Of a DNA stretch of 64,000 nucleotides, positions 34,411 through 42,854 are shown piece after piece (positions within the stretch are counted from its first letter, which is position 1; every line of letters starts with the position of its first letter). The stretch lies in the NCBI RefSeq assembly GCF_900101895.1, contig NZ_FMVF01000007.1, forward strand, positions 47,006 to 111,005, given 5' to 3'. The DNA comes from Flavobacterium caeni (GTDB lineage Bacteria > Bacteroidota > Bacteroidia > Flavobacteriales > Flavobacteriaceae). A model generated the notes under the pieces. It ran no database searches, was not told where the DNA came from, and was given only the letters and a program-made list of their open reading frames with translations. The translations under genes and the position numbers were made by a program.

Positions 34411-35841
34411 TTACTCCATTTCGGACACACGCAGCGTGTTGACCATGCCTTTGTCGGTTACCGGCATGGCGGCCAGGTTGATCAAAAAGTCGCCCTTTTC
34501 GACATAGCCTTTTTCGCGCGCAATTTGGTTGATGTCGGTCACGGTGTCGTCGGTGCTCACGAATTTATCGTAGTAGAACGATTTGACGCCCCAAAGCAAA
34601 TTGAGCTGCGTCAGGATGCGTTTGTTCGATGTGAATACCAAGATGTGTGCTTGCGGACGCCAGGCCGAAATCTGGAACGCCGTGTAACCGCTGTTGGTGA
34701 GCGTACAAATCGCCTTGGCCTTGATCACGTTGGCCATGGTCGCGGCGTGGTGGCAAATCGACTTGGTGATGAAACGCTTGGTACGTACTTGCGGTGTGTT
34801 TTGTGGGACTTGGATCAGCGGAGAATCTTCGACGGCTTCGATGATTTGGGTCATTTTTTCGATCACCTGTACCGGATAGTTTCCTACTGACGTCTCGCCC
34901 GAAAGCATCACGGCGTCGGCACCGTCCATGACCGAGTTGGCCACGTCGTTGACCTCGGCACGTGTTGGCGTAAGCGATGTGATCATCGTCTCCATCATTT
35001 GCGTGGCGATGATTACCGGGATACGCGCTGTTTTGGCGCGGTTGACGAGTTTCTTTTGGATCAGCGGTACTTCGTGCGCAGGGACTTCGACACCCAAATC
35101 GCCACGTGCCACCATCAAACCGTCGCAATAGGCCACGATCTTATCGATGTTGGCTACGCCTTCGGGTTTTTCGATCTTGGCAACGATCGGGATTTTGTGT
35201 TCTGAATTTTTCATGATCAGGTCCTGCAACTCGATCAAATCTTCGGCAGTCCTGACAAACGACAGCGCGATCCAGTCGACCTTGGCGCCAATGGCGAACA
35301 AGGCATCTTTGACGTCTTTTTTGGTCAATGCCGGAAGTGATACTTTGGTGTTGGGCAGGTTGACGCCTTTTTTCGATTTAAGCGGACCGCCTTGTATGAC
35401 GCGGCAAATCACTTCAGATTTTTTATCGGTTTCGACGGCCTCGAAGATGAGTTTTCCGTCGTCGAGCAAGATGCGCTCGCCCGGATTGACGTCTTTAGGG
35501 AATTCCTTGTAGTTCATGTAGACGCGGTCTGCGGTCCCGGGTACGTCTTCGGCGGTTTGAAACGTGATCAAATCGCCATTGTGCACCACCACATCTTCCT
35601 TCATTACGCCCACGCGCAATTTAGGCCCTTGCAGGTCGGCAAGGATACCGGTGGTGTACCCAAATTCTTCGTTGAGGCCGCGGATGAGGTCTATCTTATT
35701 CTGGACATCGGCATAGTCGGCGTGCGAAAAATTGATGCGAAATACGTTGACGCCCGCATCAATCATGTCTTTCAAGACTTCTCTCGTACTACAGGCGGGG
35801 CCGAGCGTGGCTACAATTTTCGTCTTTTTGGTTGTTGGCAT
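34411..35841 (-). CDS. pyk: Pyruvate kinase
   Basis: Makes pyruvate and ATP from phosphoenolpyruvate and ADP, the last step of glycolysis. The 476-residue product has TKIVATLGPACS at the start, the NFSHADY motif, the active-site segment PIVAKIEKPEGVANIDKI, the substrate-loop MVARGDLGVEVP and ATQMMETMI, and the regulatory C-terminal domain (AICTLTNSGYTAFQISAWRP). It follows the IPExxxVDY gene by two bases, an arrangement I associate with Bacteroidota, and shares its transcript. Confidence 0.98.
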   Translation of the reverse strand: MPTTKKTKIVATLGPACSTREVLKDMIDAGVNVFRINFSHADYADVQNKIDLIRGLNEEFGYTTGILADLQGPKLRVGVMKEDVVVHNGDLITFQTAEDVPGTADRVYMNYKEFPKDVNPGERILLDDGKLIFEAVETDKKSEVICRVIQGGPLKSKKGVNLPNTKVSLPALTKKDVKDALFAIGAKVDWIALSFVRTAEDLIELQDLIMKNSEHKIPIVAKIEKPEGVANIDKIVAYCDGLMVARGDLGVEVPAHEVPLIQKKLVNRAKTARIPVIIATQMMETMITSLTPTRAEVNDVANSVMDGADAVMLSGETSVGNYPVQVIEKMTQIIEAVEDSPLIQVPQNTPQVRTKRFITKSICHHAATMANVIKAKAICTLTNSGYTAFQISAWRPQAHILVFTSNKRILTQLNLLWGVKSFYYDKFVSTDDTVTDINQIAREKGYVEKGDFLINLAAMPVTDKGMVNTLRVSEME

Positions 35842-35843
35842 TG

Positions 35844-36332
35844 CTAGAAAATTAAATTGTTCTTTGATTTTATTTTTTCGGGAATGACGGCGTATACGGT
35901 CGAAATGCGGTTGATCGACTTGATATCGCGCACCATGTCCTCCATGTTTAACGTGTTGTTGTTGTTCTCAAGTTTGAGAAAATAGTCTACTTTCTTGAGT
36001 TCGGGCAGCAAGTAGACCTTGGTCGCGATGTCCTCGGGTGCATCGACAAACAGGTTCGGACGCGTATTTTTTCGCGCCACCGAAATTTCGTTCTTGTTGG
36101 GAACCAGGCTCCAGAGAATGTCGTTGGTCTGGTCGTCGAAGGTAAATTTTTGGAAAGAAGCCTCGCCTTCTTTTACGGTGATGCCAATTTCCTCTTTGCT
36201 CTTGCACAGCGAAACCGACAGTTTTTGGTTGATGAAGTAGGCCAGTCTATAGTCTTCGAGCGACGAGTGTATCGCGATGAGGTCGTAATCCACTTCGTCA
36301 AATTCGTCAAGATGCAATTTATGGACGGCCAT
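35844..36332 (-). CDS. IPExxxVDY family protein
   Basis: A 162-residue cytoplasmic protein found in Bacteroidota and named for its conserved motif, here LLPELKKVDYFLKLE (around residue 115). The function is unknown. It begins MAVHKLHLDEFDEVDYDLIAIHSSLEDYRLAYFIN, typical of the family, and ends in a basic tail. It lies upstream of pyk, with a two-base gap, and downstream of rnc, so the three are likely co-transcribed or closely linked. Confidence 0.9.
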   Translation of the reverse strand: MAVHKLHLDEFDEVDYDLIAIHSSLEDYRLAYFINQKLSVSLCKSKEEIGITVKEGEASFQKFTFDDQTNDILWSLVPNKNEISVARKNTRPNLFVDAPEDIATKVYLLPELKKVDYFLKLENNNNTLNMEDMVRDIKSINRISTVYAVIPEKIKSKNNLIF

Positions 36333-36409
36333 ATTTCTTGAATAAGCCGTAAAGATAACACTTCTAATTAAGAATAACCACGAAAAAAAAGAGGGTTAAC
36401 GATAATTTG

Positions 36410-36425
36410 ATAACGAAAACGTTAT
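36410..36425. promoter_or_regulatory. Palindrome ATAACG-AAAA-CGTTAT
   Basis: A perfect 6+6 inverted repeat 14 bases beyond the rnc stop, in the rnc-IPExxxVDY gap. A similar pair of half-sites (ATAACG-C-CGTTAT) occurs at 60384-60396. It may be the stem of an rnc terminator; a T-rich tract on the minus strand lies 20-30 bases further on (36382-36389). Confidence 0.35.
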
Positions 36426-36438
36426 AGTTTTAAGAAAA

Positions 36439-37188
36439 TTACAAAGTTTTCGTGTCAATTCTTTGCTGGAACGCAAAATAGGCGCGCTGCGATGCTTTTT
36501 CTTCGGCTTTCTTTTTGGACGACGCCCGCGCCTTGGCCACGACCTTGTGATCTATGCTGAGTTTGACGCCAAACAGTCGTTCGCCCGTGATTGCATTGTC
36601 TTCGAACACGTCGTAATGAAACGTTTTCTTTTCTTTCTGGCACCATTCGATCAGCAGGCTTTTGTAGCTGATGACCTTGCCTTCGAGTCGTGAAATGTCT
36701 ACATACGGCGTGATGACACGGGTTTGGATGAATTTTTCGCACGCGATGTAGCCCTGGTCGAGGTAGATGGCACCCACCAACGCTTCGAATACGTTGCCGT
36801 GGATGTTCTCGCCGAAATGCGCCGTGGGCACCTTGCTTTCGATGAAACGGATCAAATCCAGATCGCGTCCGAGCTCGTTCAAATGCTCGCGGCTCACGAT
36901 TTTCGAACGCATCTTGGTCAGGTAGCCTTCGTTGCCCATGGGCGCTTCGTTGAACAAATAGGCCGCGATCACCGAACTCAGCATCGCATCGCCCAAAAAC
37001 TCAAGACGTTCGTAATTGATTGGGTTGCCTTGGTCGTCTACTTTGTTCAAAGACCGATGGGTAAAGGCTTTTTCGTAAAACCCGATCGTAAGGGGCTTGA
37101 ACCCCAGGATTTTCTCCATGTCGCTAAAAAAAATCCCGTCCTCTTGCGAACGGGATGATTTGGCGAATATTTTTTTGATGAAACGCAT
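36439..37188 (-). CDS. rnc: Ribonuclease III
   Basis: Cuts double-stranded RNA in rRNA and mRNA processing. The 249-residue product has the nuclease signature NYERLEFLGDAMLSSVIAAYLF, the second acidic motif HGNVFEALVGAIYLDQGY, and a C-terminal double-stranded RNA-binding domain (SYKSLLIEWCQKEKKTFHYDVFED ... KARASSKKKAEEKASQRAYF, with both strands split across the text). It starts three bases after the fabF stop, so fabF-rnc are one operon, a common order in Bacteroidota. Confidence 0.97.
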   Translation of the reverse strand: MRFIKKIFAKSSRSQEDGIFFSDMEKILGFKPLTIGFYEKAFTHRSLNKVDDQGNPINYERLEFLGDAMLSSVIAAYLFNEAPMGNEGYLTKMRSKIVSREHLNELGRDLDLIRFIESKVPTAHFGENIHGNVFEALVGAIYLDQGYIACEKFIQTRVITPYVDISRLEGKVISYKSLLIEWCQKEKKTFHYDVFEDNAITGERLFGVKLSIDHKVVAKARASSKKKAEEKASQRAYFAFQQRIDTKTL

Positions 37189-37191
37189 TGG

Positions 37192-38445
37192 TTAGGCATC
37201 CAATTTTTTGAACAATACGCAAGCGTTGTGCCCGCCAAAACCAAAGGTGTTGCTCATGGCTACTTTGAGGTCGCGTTTTTGCGCCTTGTTGAGTGTCAGG
37301 TTGAGCGATGGATCGATGTTTTCGTCCACGGTAGTGTGGTTGATGGTTGGCGGAATGATGCCGTGGTGGATCGCCAGGATCGAAGCGATGGCCTCGATAC
37401 CGCCGGCCGCACCGAGCAAGTGCCCCGTCATCGACTTGGTCGAATTGATGTTGATGTTCTTGGCATGGTCGCCAAAAACAGCAGAAATCGCTTTGAGTTC
37501 GGCCACGTCACCCAATGGTGTCGAAGTGCCGTGTGTGTTGATGTGGTCTACATCTTCGGGCTTCATCTTGGCATCGTTCAAACAGTTGGTCATCACCGCG
37601 ATCACGCCAATGCCTTCTGGATGTGGCGCCGTCAAATGGTACGCGTCCGAAGACATGCCGCCGCCGCCAATTTCGCAATAGATTTTTGCACCGCGCTTTT
37701 TGGCGTGTTCATAATCTTCGAGCACCAAGGCACCTGCACCTTCGCCGAGCACGAATCCGTCGCGCGTGGCATCGAACGGACGTGAGGCGGTTTCAGGCGA
37801 TTCGTTTCTGGTCGACAATGCGTGCATCGAGTTGAATCCGCCCATGCCCGCAATGGTGATGGCCGCTTCCGATCCACCCGAGATGATGACGTCGCACATA
37901 CCCAAACGGATGTAGTTGAACGCGTCAATCAAGGCGTTGGCCGATGAGGCGCATGCCGAAACTGTCGTGTAATTTGGTCCCATATAGCCGTTGCGCATCG
38001 AGATGTGCGCCGGCGCGATATCGGCAATCATTTTGGGGATAAAAAACGGATTGAACTTGGGTGTTCCGTCGCCTTTACCGTAATAAAGCACCTCTTCCTG
38101 GAAGGTTTCGAGCCCTCCGATTCCGGCGCCCCAGATTACGCCGACACGGTATTTGTCGACGTTGTCTGCGGTAAGCCCGGCATCTTTGATGGCTTCGTCG
38201 CTGGCGGCAATCGCATACTGCGCGAATTTATCCAACCGGCGCGCTTCCTTGCGGTCCATGTAGTCTTCTATGTTGAAGTTTTTGACCTCGCAGGCGAACT
38301 TGGTTTTGTGTTTTTCCGTATCGTAGTAAGTAATGGGTGCGGCGCCGCTTTTGCCATTGATGAGCGAGTTCCAATATTCCTGAATATTGTTCCCAATGGG
38401 GGTCAGTGCGCCCAGACCTGTTACAACAACCCGTCTTAATTCCAT
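37192..38445 (-). CDS. fabF: 3-oxoacyl-ACP synthase II (KAS II)
   Basis: Condenses malonyl-ACP with growing acyl-ACP in fatty-acid elongation. The 417-residue protein has the nucleophile Cys165 in TTVSACASSANALIDAF and the two histidines in NTHGTSTPLGD and STKSMTGHLLGAAGGIEA, ending with SNTFGFGGHNACVLFKKL. It lies between acpP and rnc on the minus strand; a 257-base gap to acpP contains a large inverted repeat that may adjust the relative expression of acpP and fabF. Confidence 0.98.
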   Translation of the reverse strand: MELRRVVVTGLGALTPIGNNIQEYWNSLINGKSGAAPITYYDTEKHKTKFACEVKNFNIEDYMDRKEARRLDKFAQYAIAASDEAIKDAGLTADNVDKYRVGVIWGAGIGGLETFQEEVLYYGKGDGTPKFNPFFIPKMIADIAPAHISMRNGYMGPNYTTVSACASSANALIDAFNYIRLGMCDVIISGGSEAAITIAGMGGFNSMHALSTRNESPETASRPFDATRDGFVLGEGAGALVLEDYEHAKKRGAKIYCEIGGGGMSSDAYHLTAPHPEGIGVIAVMTNCLNDAKMKPEDVDHINTHGTSTPLGDVAELKAISAVFGDHAKNININSTKSMTGHLLGAAGGIEAIASILAIHHGIIPPTINHTTVDENIDPSLNLTLNKAQKRDLKVAMSNTFGFGGHNACVLFKKLDA

Positions 38446-38575
38446 ACGTTGTGTTTTTAGTTTTTGGTGTAAACAAATAATACCTATGCTTTTTTAGGCG
38501 AATCAAAAAAAGACACAGGTACTACATATATTATTGTTGATTGTACGTCAATCAGGCATTCTTGCAAAAACAATA

Positions 38576-38695
38576 ACACCCGTTTTAAAAATTCCAAATT
38601 TCAAAATTCCAAACTCCAATTCTTGAAGAAACCTACAAATTTAAAAAATCTGTCGTGATTTGGGATTTGCGATTTGGTGCTTAAAAAGCGGGTGT
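38576..38695. repeat. Large inverted repeat with AAATTCC words between acpP and fabF
   Basis: Outer arms ACACCCGTTTTAA (38576-38588) and TTAAAAAGCGGGTGT (38681-38695) enclose degenerate AAATTCC/GGATTTG words and a centre with TTCTTGAAGAAAC. On the minus strand it lies just after acpP and before fabF, so it could act as a leaky terminator or processing hairpin between them. It is a diverged member of the family at 9481, 14223 and 14980. Confidence 0.7.
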
Positions 38696-38702
38696 GGTAT
38701 GA

Positions 38703-38939
38703 TTATTTTTTTGCTTCCTCGATGTAAGAAATGGCTTGACCAACGGTGGCAATGTTTTCAGCTTGGTCATCTGGGATTTGGATGTCGAATTCTTTTTCAA
38801 ATTCCATGATCAGCTCAACAGTGTCTAATGAATCAGCTCCCAAATCGTTGGTGAAGCTTGCTTCTGTTACAACTTCGTTTTCGTCAACGCCTAATTTGTC
38901 TACGATAATCGCTTTAACTCTTGATGCAATGTCTGACAT
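38703..38939 (-). CDS. acpP: Acyl carrier protein
   Basis: Carries growing acyl chains on 4'-phosphopantetheine for fatty-acid synthesis. The 78-residue acidic product has the attachment site Ser37 in [11 protein letters not shown]. The sequence [20 protein letters not shown] and [20 protein letters not shown] are typical. It is upstream of fabF on the same strand; TATTTTTG on the minus strand (38970-38977) is a possible -7 element. Confidence 0.98.
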   Translation of the reverse strand: MSDIASRVKAIIVDKLGVDENEVVTEASFTNDLGADSLDTVELIMEFEKEFDIQIPDDQAENIATVGQAISYIEEAKK

Positions 38940-38969
38940 AATCTCTAATTTTAAAATTTAAATTGTTGG

Positions 38970-38977
38970 CAAAAATA
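38970..38977 (-). promoter_or_regulatory. Possible acpP -7 element
   Basis: TATTTTTG on the minus strand matches TAnnTTTG, 31 bases before the acpP start. A matching TTG was not found at the proper spacing. Confidence 0.4.
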
Positions 38978-39115
38978 AAAAACTTTATTTGATTACCATG
39001 TTTTTCTGTTAAAATAAAATATGACACTAATTTAGAAAAAATTATTTCACAAAGCCTGTGCCGGGCTATTTATTATCATTTATTATGCGTTTTTTTGCGG
39101 GGTTAATTTCACGTG

Positions 39116-39691
39116 ATGAAAAAGATTGTCCTATTTGCATCAGGGTCGGGGTCTAACGCCGAAAACATCATACGGTTCTTTGCCCAACGCGCTCATGGCG
39201 AAGTGGTTGCCGTTTTTTGTAACAATCCGCATGCCAAGGTGATCGATCGCGCCGAAAACCTTGGTGTTCCTGTAGTTGTATTCGACAAGGAAGCGCTACA
39301 TGGCGAAAGTGTACTGCTCAAATTGCGCGCTTTTGGCCCCGATTTGATCGTACTGGCCGGTTTCTTATGGATGTTCCCCGCGCACATCATTGCGGCCTTT
39401 CCGAACCAAATCATCAACATCCACCCGGCGTTGTTGCCCAAGTACGGCGGCAAGGGTATGTACGGCATGCACGTACACCGCGCCATTCGCGAGGCCAACG
39501 AAACCGAGACCGGCATTTCAATCCATTATGTCGATCCGCATTACGACGAAGGCGATTTGATCTTCCAGGCCAAGGTGCCCGTCGAAGCCCATGATACGCC
39601 CGAGCAGATCGCGCAAAAAGTCCAACAGCTGGAATACGACCATTTCCCTAAAGTTATCGAACAATTACTGTTAGGGGTCAATAAAAAATAA
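39116..39691 (+). CDS. purN: Phosphoribosylglycinamide formyltransferase
   Basis: Transfers a formyl group from 10-formyl-THF to GAR in purine synthesis. The 191-residue protein opens MKKIVLFASGSGSNAENI (phosphate loop) and has the catalytic NIHPALLPKYGGKGMYG, with the His in YGMHVHRAIREANETETGISIHYVD and the Asp in VDPHYDEGD. The ATG at 39116 is preferred to the adjacent GTG at 39113. It is divergent from acpP and followed by rnhA after 21 bases. Confidence 0.96.
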   Translation: MKKIVLFASGSGSNAENIIRFFAQRAHGEVVAVFCNNPHAKVIDRAENLGVPVVVFDKEALHGESVLLKLRAFGPDLIVLAGFLWMFPAHIIAAFPNQIINIHPALLPKYGGKGMYGMHVHRAIREANETETGISIHYVDPHYDEGDLIFQAKVPVEAHDTPEQIAQKVQQLEYDHFPKVIEQLLLGVNKK

Positions 39692-39712
39692 ACAATAGAA
39701 ATAAACAATACC

Positions 39713-40192
39713 GTGTCTCACGAAGTCCACATCTACACCGACGGCGCCGCCAAAGGAAACCCCGGGAACGGCGGTTACGGCGTCGTGATGGAACTCGTCG
39801 GGACGGGCTACCGCAAGGAATTCTACGAAGGATTCCGGCTCACGACCAACAACCGCATGGAGTTGCTCGCGGTGATCGTCGGGCTCGAAAAACTCAAGCA
39901 GCCCAACAAGAAAGTTCTCGTGGTCTCCGACTCCAAATATGTGGTCGATTCGGTGGTCAAGGGTTGGGTATTCGGCTGGGAAAAAAAAGGGTTCGCGGGC
40001 AAGAAAAATCCCGACCTGTGGCAGCGCTTCCTCAAGATCTACCGCCAACACCAGGTCGACTTCAAGTGGATCAAAGGCCACAACAACCATCCGCAAAACG
40101 AACGCTGCGACCAACTGGCCGTCATGGCGTCGATGCAGCCCAAATTGTCGGTAGACGCCTTTTATGAGCGCGAGGAACAGCGGCTGCTGTAA
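39713..40192 (+). CDS. rnhA: Ribonuclease HI
   Basis: Degrades the RNA strand of RNA-DNA hybrids. The 159-residue product has the four acidic catalytic positions: Asp in IYTDGAAKGNPGNGGYG, Glu in NNRMELLAVIVGLE, Asp in VVSDSKYVVDSV and Asp in NERCDQLAVMA. It begins at a GTG (39713), which gives the motif-proximal start MSHEVHIYTDG; I see no better ATG. It follows purN by 21 bases on the same strand. Confidence 0.95.
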   Translation: MSHEVHIYTDGAAKGNPGNGGYGVVMELVGTGYRKEFYEGFRLTTNNRMELLAVIVGLEKLKQPNKKVLVVSDSKYVVDSVVKGWVFGWEKKGFAGKKNPDLWQRFLKIYRQHQVDFKWIKGHNNHPQNERCDQLAVMASMQPKLSVDAFYEREEQRLL

Positions 40193-40194
40193 AC

Positions 40195-40959
40195 CTAAAC
40201 CAGCCCTTGGCTCATGACCCACGACAAAAACTCATGCGTCGATTTGGTGTGCGTCTTGGCCAGGATGTTTTTGCGGTGCGTATCTACGGTATGCTTGCTG
40301 ATGAACAGCCGCTCGGCAATTTCGCTCGACATCAATCCCTTGATCAAAAGCGCGACGATTTCCTTTTCGCGCCTGGTGAAAATTTCTGGCGAGGGTTTGT
40401 AATGCGGCGCGACTTGTACGTGGTAATACGACGGCTCACCGCTTAATCCGATGAACGAAAGGCTCGAGACTTTGTCGGTCTTGAGGTGGCTGATGTCCGT
40501 ATGCACGCCCATGCTTACCTGCAGGTTTTTGTCGTCGTCATATTGCAGGGCCACCACCTGCTGCAGGATGCGTACATAATGCCCAGATTGGTGCCGCACG
40601 CGGTAGTCGTAACTCACTTTGTACAGCGGGATTTTCTCGAGCGGCAGTTTCTTGAAAAAATCGATGACCGTGGTTTCATGGTTCAAAAACACATGCTGGT
40701 CCTCCGGATGCACGTTGGACATGAAAAAAGCCAAGTCGATTTCCTGCGCCTCATAGCCCAATACTTTTTTGACCTCCGGGCTGATGAAGCGAAATTCCAC
40801 GCGCGCAATATCAAAAATGTAGTAGTAGTAATTCCCGACATGGAAAATATCGGTGAATTTTTTGTACAGCTGCAGCTCGAACGGCTCCTCGTTGGGCAGG
40901 TTGTTCTGCGACATGCGGTTCCAGACTTTTTTGGCTTCGGTAAAAAACGAAAGTTCCAT
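40195..40959 (-). CDS. PAS-domain LuxR-type transcriptional regulator
   Basis: A 254-residue protein with an N-terminal PAS-like sensor (about residues 35-160, with YYYIFDIARVEFRFISPEVKKVLGYEAQEI) and a C-terminal LuxR helix-turn-helix (TRREKEIVALLIKGLMSSEIAERLFISKHTVDTHRKN, split here as TRREKEIVALLIKG and ISKHTVDTHRKN). There is no receiver domain, so the input signal must be sensed by the PAS region. The target genes are unknown. It lies convergent with rnhA (two bases apart). Confidence 0.9.
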   Translation of the reverse strand: MELSFFTEAKKVWNRMSQNNLPNEEPFELQLYKKFTDIFHVGNYYYYIFDIARVEFRFISPEVKKVLGYEAQEIDLAFFMSNVHPEDQHVFLNHETTVIDFFKKLPLEKIPLYKVSYDYRVRHQSGHYVRILQQVVALQYDDDKNLQVSMGVHTDISHLKTDKVSSLSFIGLSGEPSYYHVQVAPHYKPSPEIFTRREKEIVALLIKGLMSSEIAERLFISKHTVDTHRKNILAKTHTKSTHEFLSWVMSQGLV

Positions 40960-41080
40960 GGCTTGGGTTTGGGGCTAATGTAGCAAAAAATAGGTACGGT
41001 GCAAAAATACCAGATAGTGGGTATTGTGTTGGTTTTGAAAAGTTTGTTGGTTTGTGGGTCAACATCTAAAATAAAATGAA

Positions 41081-42697
41081 ATGAGAAACCATATCAAGGC
41101 CGTACTTTTCATCTGCATTTTTATCGTGTCAATGGTGTCCTGTTCCGACAAGGATGAAAAGCCTATTGTAACGACAAAGCCGAGCTCCGATTTCACCATC
41201 TATAAAAACCAAACAGGAAGTCCGAATGCCGATGCGTTGCAGGCACGTTTCAAGAATGAACAATTGGAAATCAACATCTACGGATTATTTGATTCCGACA
41301 ACAACCCTACGCAAATCAAGACCGTCACCTATCAAAAGGCCAACAATGATACGCTGGTCAATTTGATCATCGACCCGGCGATCAACCGGATTTCGTCGGC
41401 GTTTTACAGTGTCAACGGTGTCAACTCGCCCGTGGTACTGAAATTCGATTATGTTGAAGGCTCGCCAAACACGTTCGATGTTTCTTACAACGAGTACAAT
41501 TGGGACAACCATACCGCCGAAGTATTCTATGCGGTTCGTGTCGAAAACAATGCTGGTACGGCCAATGATACGTTCAATCCTTTCTTTGCCGACAGAGGAG
41601 GTATCCCAACATTTGCCGAAAGCGTACAAGCAGTAGGCATAGGTATCGCCGTGGTTGAAGGAGTTAATTTGGGCATAGCCGGAATCGGCGCTTTAACGCA
41701 AGCCGGTGCGGCTTTGCTGGCAGCCGCGAGTGCATCAGGATTGATTGTGCCTTTAGCTGTGGGAACCATCCTGTATGTACTGGTGCCCGAGCTTGCCGGT
41801 GCATCAGAATTACCGCCATCAGATTTGAATTATCCGCCGAACGTGCCGCCCCATAATCCTGTTCAACCCGCCAACGATCCTACGTCAAACCTTCAAACCT
41901 CAAACTGCAACACGGCCAATATTTCCTTTGTGGCTTCGATGGATCAATACGGGAGTATCGCCATTACACAAGTAAACGGCGGTCAAGCGCCTTATACCTA
42001 TATGGTGGGTTCCGGTTTTCAAGGCGGGCAAATATTTTCGAACAATTACCAAAACGGGAGTTATCTGGTGGGTGTGAAGGATGCGAATGGTTGTGTTAGT
42101 GTGAAGATTGTGGCTTTGACACGCGAAATCGATTGTGATGATTCTACTTTGCAGGTTACGACTTCGGCAACCTCGAATAGCGCGACGGCAAACGCCACTG
42201 GGGGAACCGCACCGTATATTTATTTGTGGAGTAACAATAGTACGAACGCTACTGCGACCGGACTCACGCCGGGAATTTATAACGTTACGGTGACCGATGC
42301 AGAGGGATGTGAAAAAAGTGGTTCAGCTTTAGTTACCGATACGGGACTAGTTGGCACTTGGACGAGACCTAACGGAACCGCAGGTTATTGTTCTGGCGCA
42401 AATTTAAATGATGTCTATGTTTTCGCAACAGACAATACATTCACACGGCAAAAATCGTTTGTGGCAATTCCTAGTTGGGGTGGCGATCCATATTGTAGTC
42501 CAAGTTTGACCACTGGCACATATATAGAAAATGGGGCATTTTTTAATTTCACATCAGGGGCAAGCTATAACGGCTACATAAGTGGATATCAACAAACTTT
42601 TACCGATGAGATAATCAGTGTCACGGGAACAACTTTAACAATTCATTCCACAGCCGGTAACGGAGAAGTTTATATAAGGGTATACACAAGGCAATAA
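41081..42697 (+). CDS. SprB-repeat-containing lipoprotein
   Basis: A 538-residue predicted surface lipoprotein (FIVSMVSC, lipid Cys21). Residues about 35-250 look like a beta-rich domain followed by a hydrophobic alanine/glycine-rich stretch (GIAVVEGVNLGIAGIGALTQ). The middle contains SprB-type repeats, e.g. ATANATGGTAPYIYLWSNNS and LTPGIYNVTVTDAEGC; an earlier, less exact repeat is near VNGGQAPYTYMVGSGFQG. The C-terminal 120 residues (from TGLVGTWTRP) look like a lipocalin-like domain coded in more AT-rich sequence. The function is unknown; SprB repeats occur in gliding adhesins. Confidence 0.85.
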   Translation: MRNHIKAVLFICIFIVSMVSCSDKDEKPIVTTKPSSDFTIYKNQTGSPNADALQARFKNEQLEINIYGLFDSDNNPTQIKTVTYQKANNDTLVNLIIDPAINRISSAFYSVNGVNSPVVLKFDYVEGSPNTFDVSYNEYNWDNHTAEVFYAVRVENNAGTANDTFNPFFADRGGIPTFAESVQAVGIGIAVVEGVNLGIAGIGALTQAGAALLAAASASGLIVPLAVGTILYVLVPELAGASELPPSDLNYPPNVPPHNPVQPANDPTSNLQTSNCNTANISFVASMDQYGSIAITQVNGGQAPYTYMVGSGFQGGQIFSNNYQNGSYLVGVKDANGCVSVKIVALTREIDCDDSTLQVTTSATSNSATANATGGTAPYIYLWSNNSTNATATGLTPGIYNVTVTDAEGCEKSGSALVTDTGLVGTWTRPNGTAGYCSGANLNDVYVFATDNTFTRQKSFVAIPSWGGDPYCSPSLTTGTYIENGAFFNFTSGASYNGYISGYQQTFTDEIISVTGTTLTIHSTAGNGEVYIRVYTRQ

Positions 42698-42802
42698 ACT
42701 AATTTAAGCTTGGAACTCCTTAATAAACCAGCACAAAACCGCCTGTAAACTAAATGAGCTGGTTTCGGTCAACGGTTGATCAGTCTTTACCAAAACATTA
42801 CT

Positions 42803-42833
42803 TTGCAACTTTCAAACATAAAAAGTATCTTTG
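42803..42833 (+). promoter_or_regulatory. Promoter of the PfkB-family kinase gene
   Basis: TTTG (TTG 42803-42805), 20 bases, TATCTTTG (42826-42833): a full consensus match. The ATG is at 42855. Confidence 0.8.
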
Positions 42834-42854
42834 CGCCTTTAATTCCAAAATTAA

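Noticed and set aside
42725..42765. AAACCAGC/GCTGGTTT inverted repeat after the SprB-repeat gene
   Set aside because: The 25-base loop is long and no T run follows, so I do not call a terminator; a weak structure remains possible.
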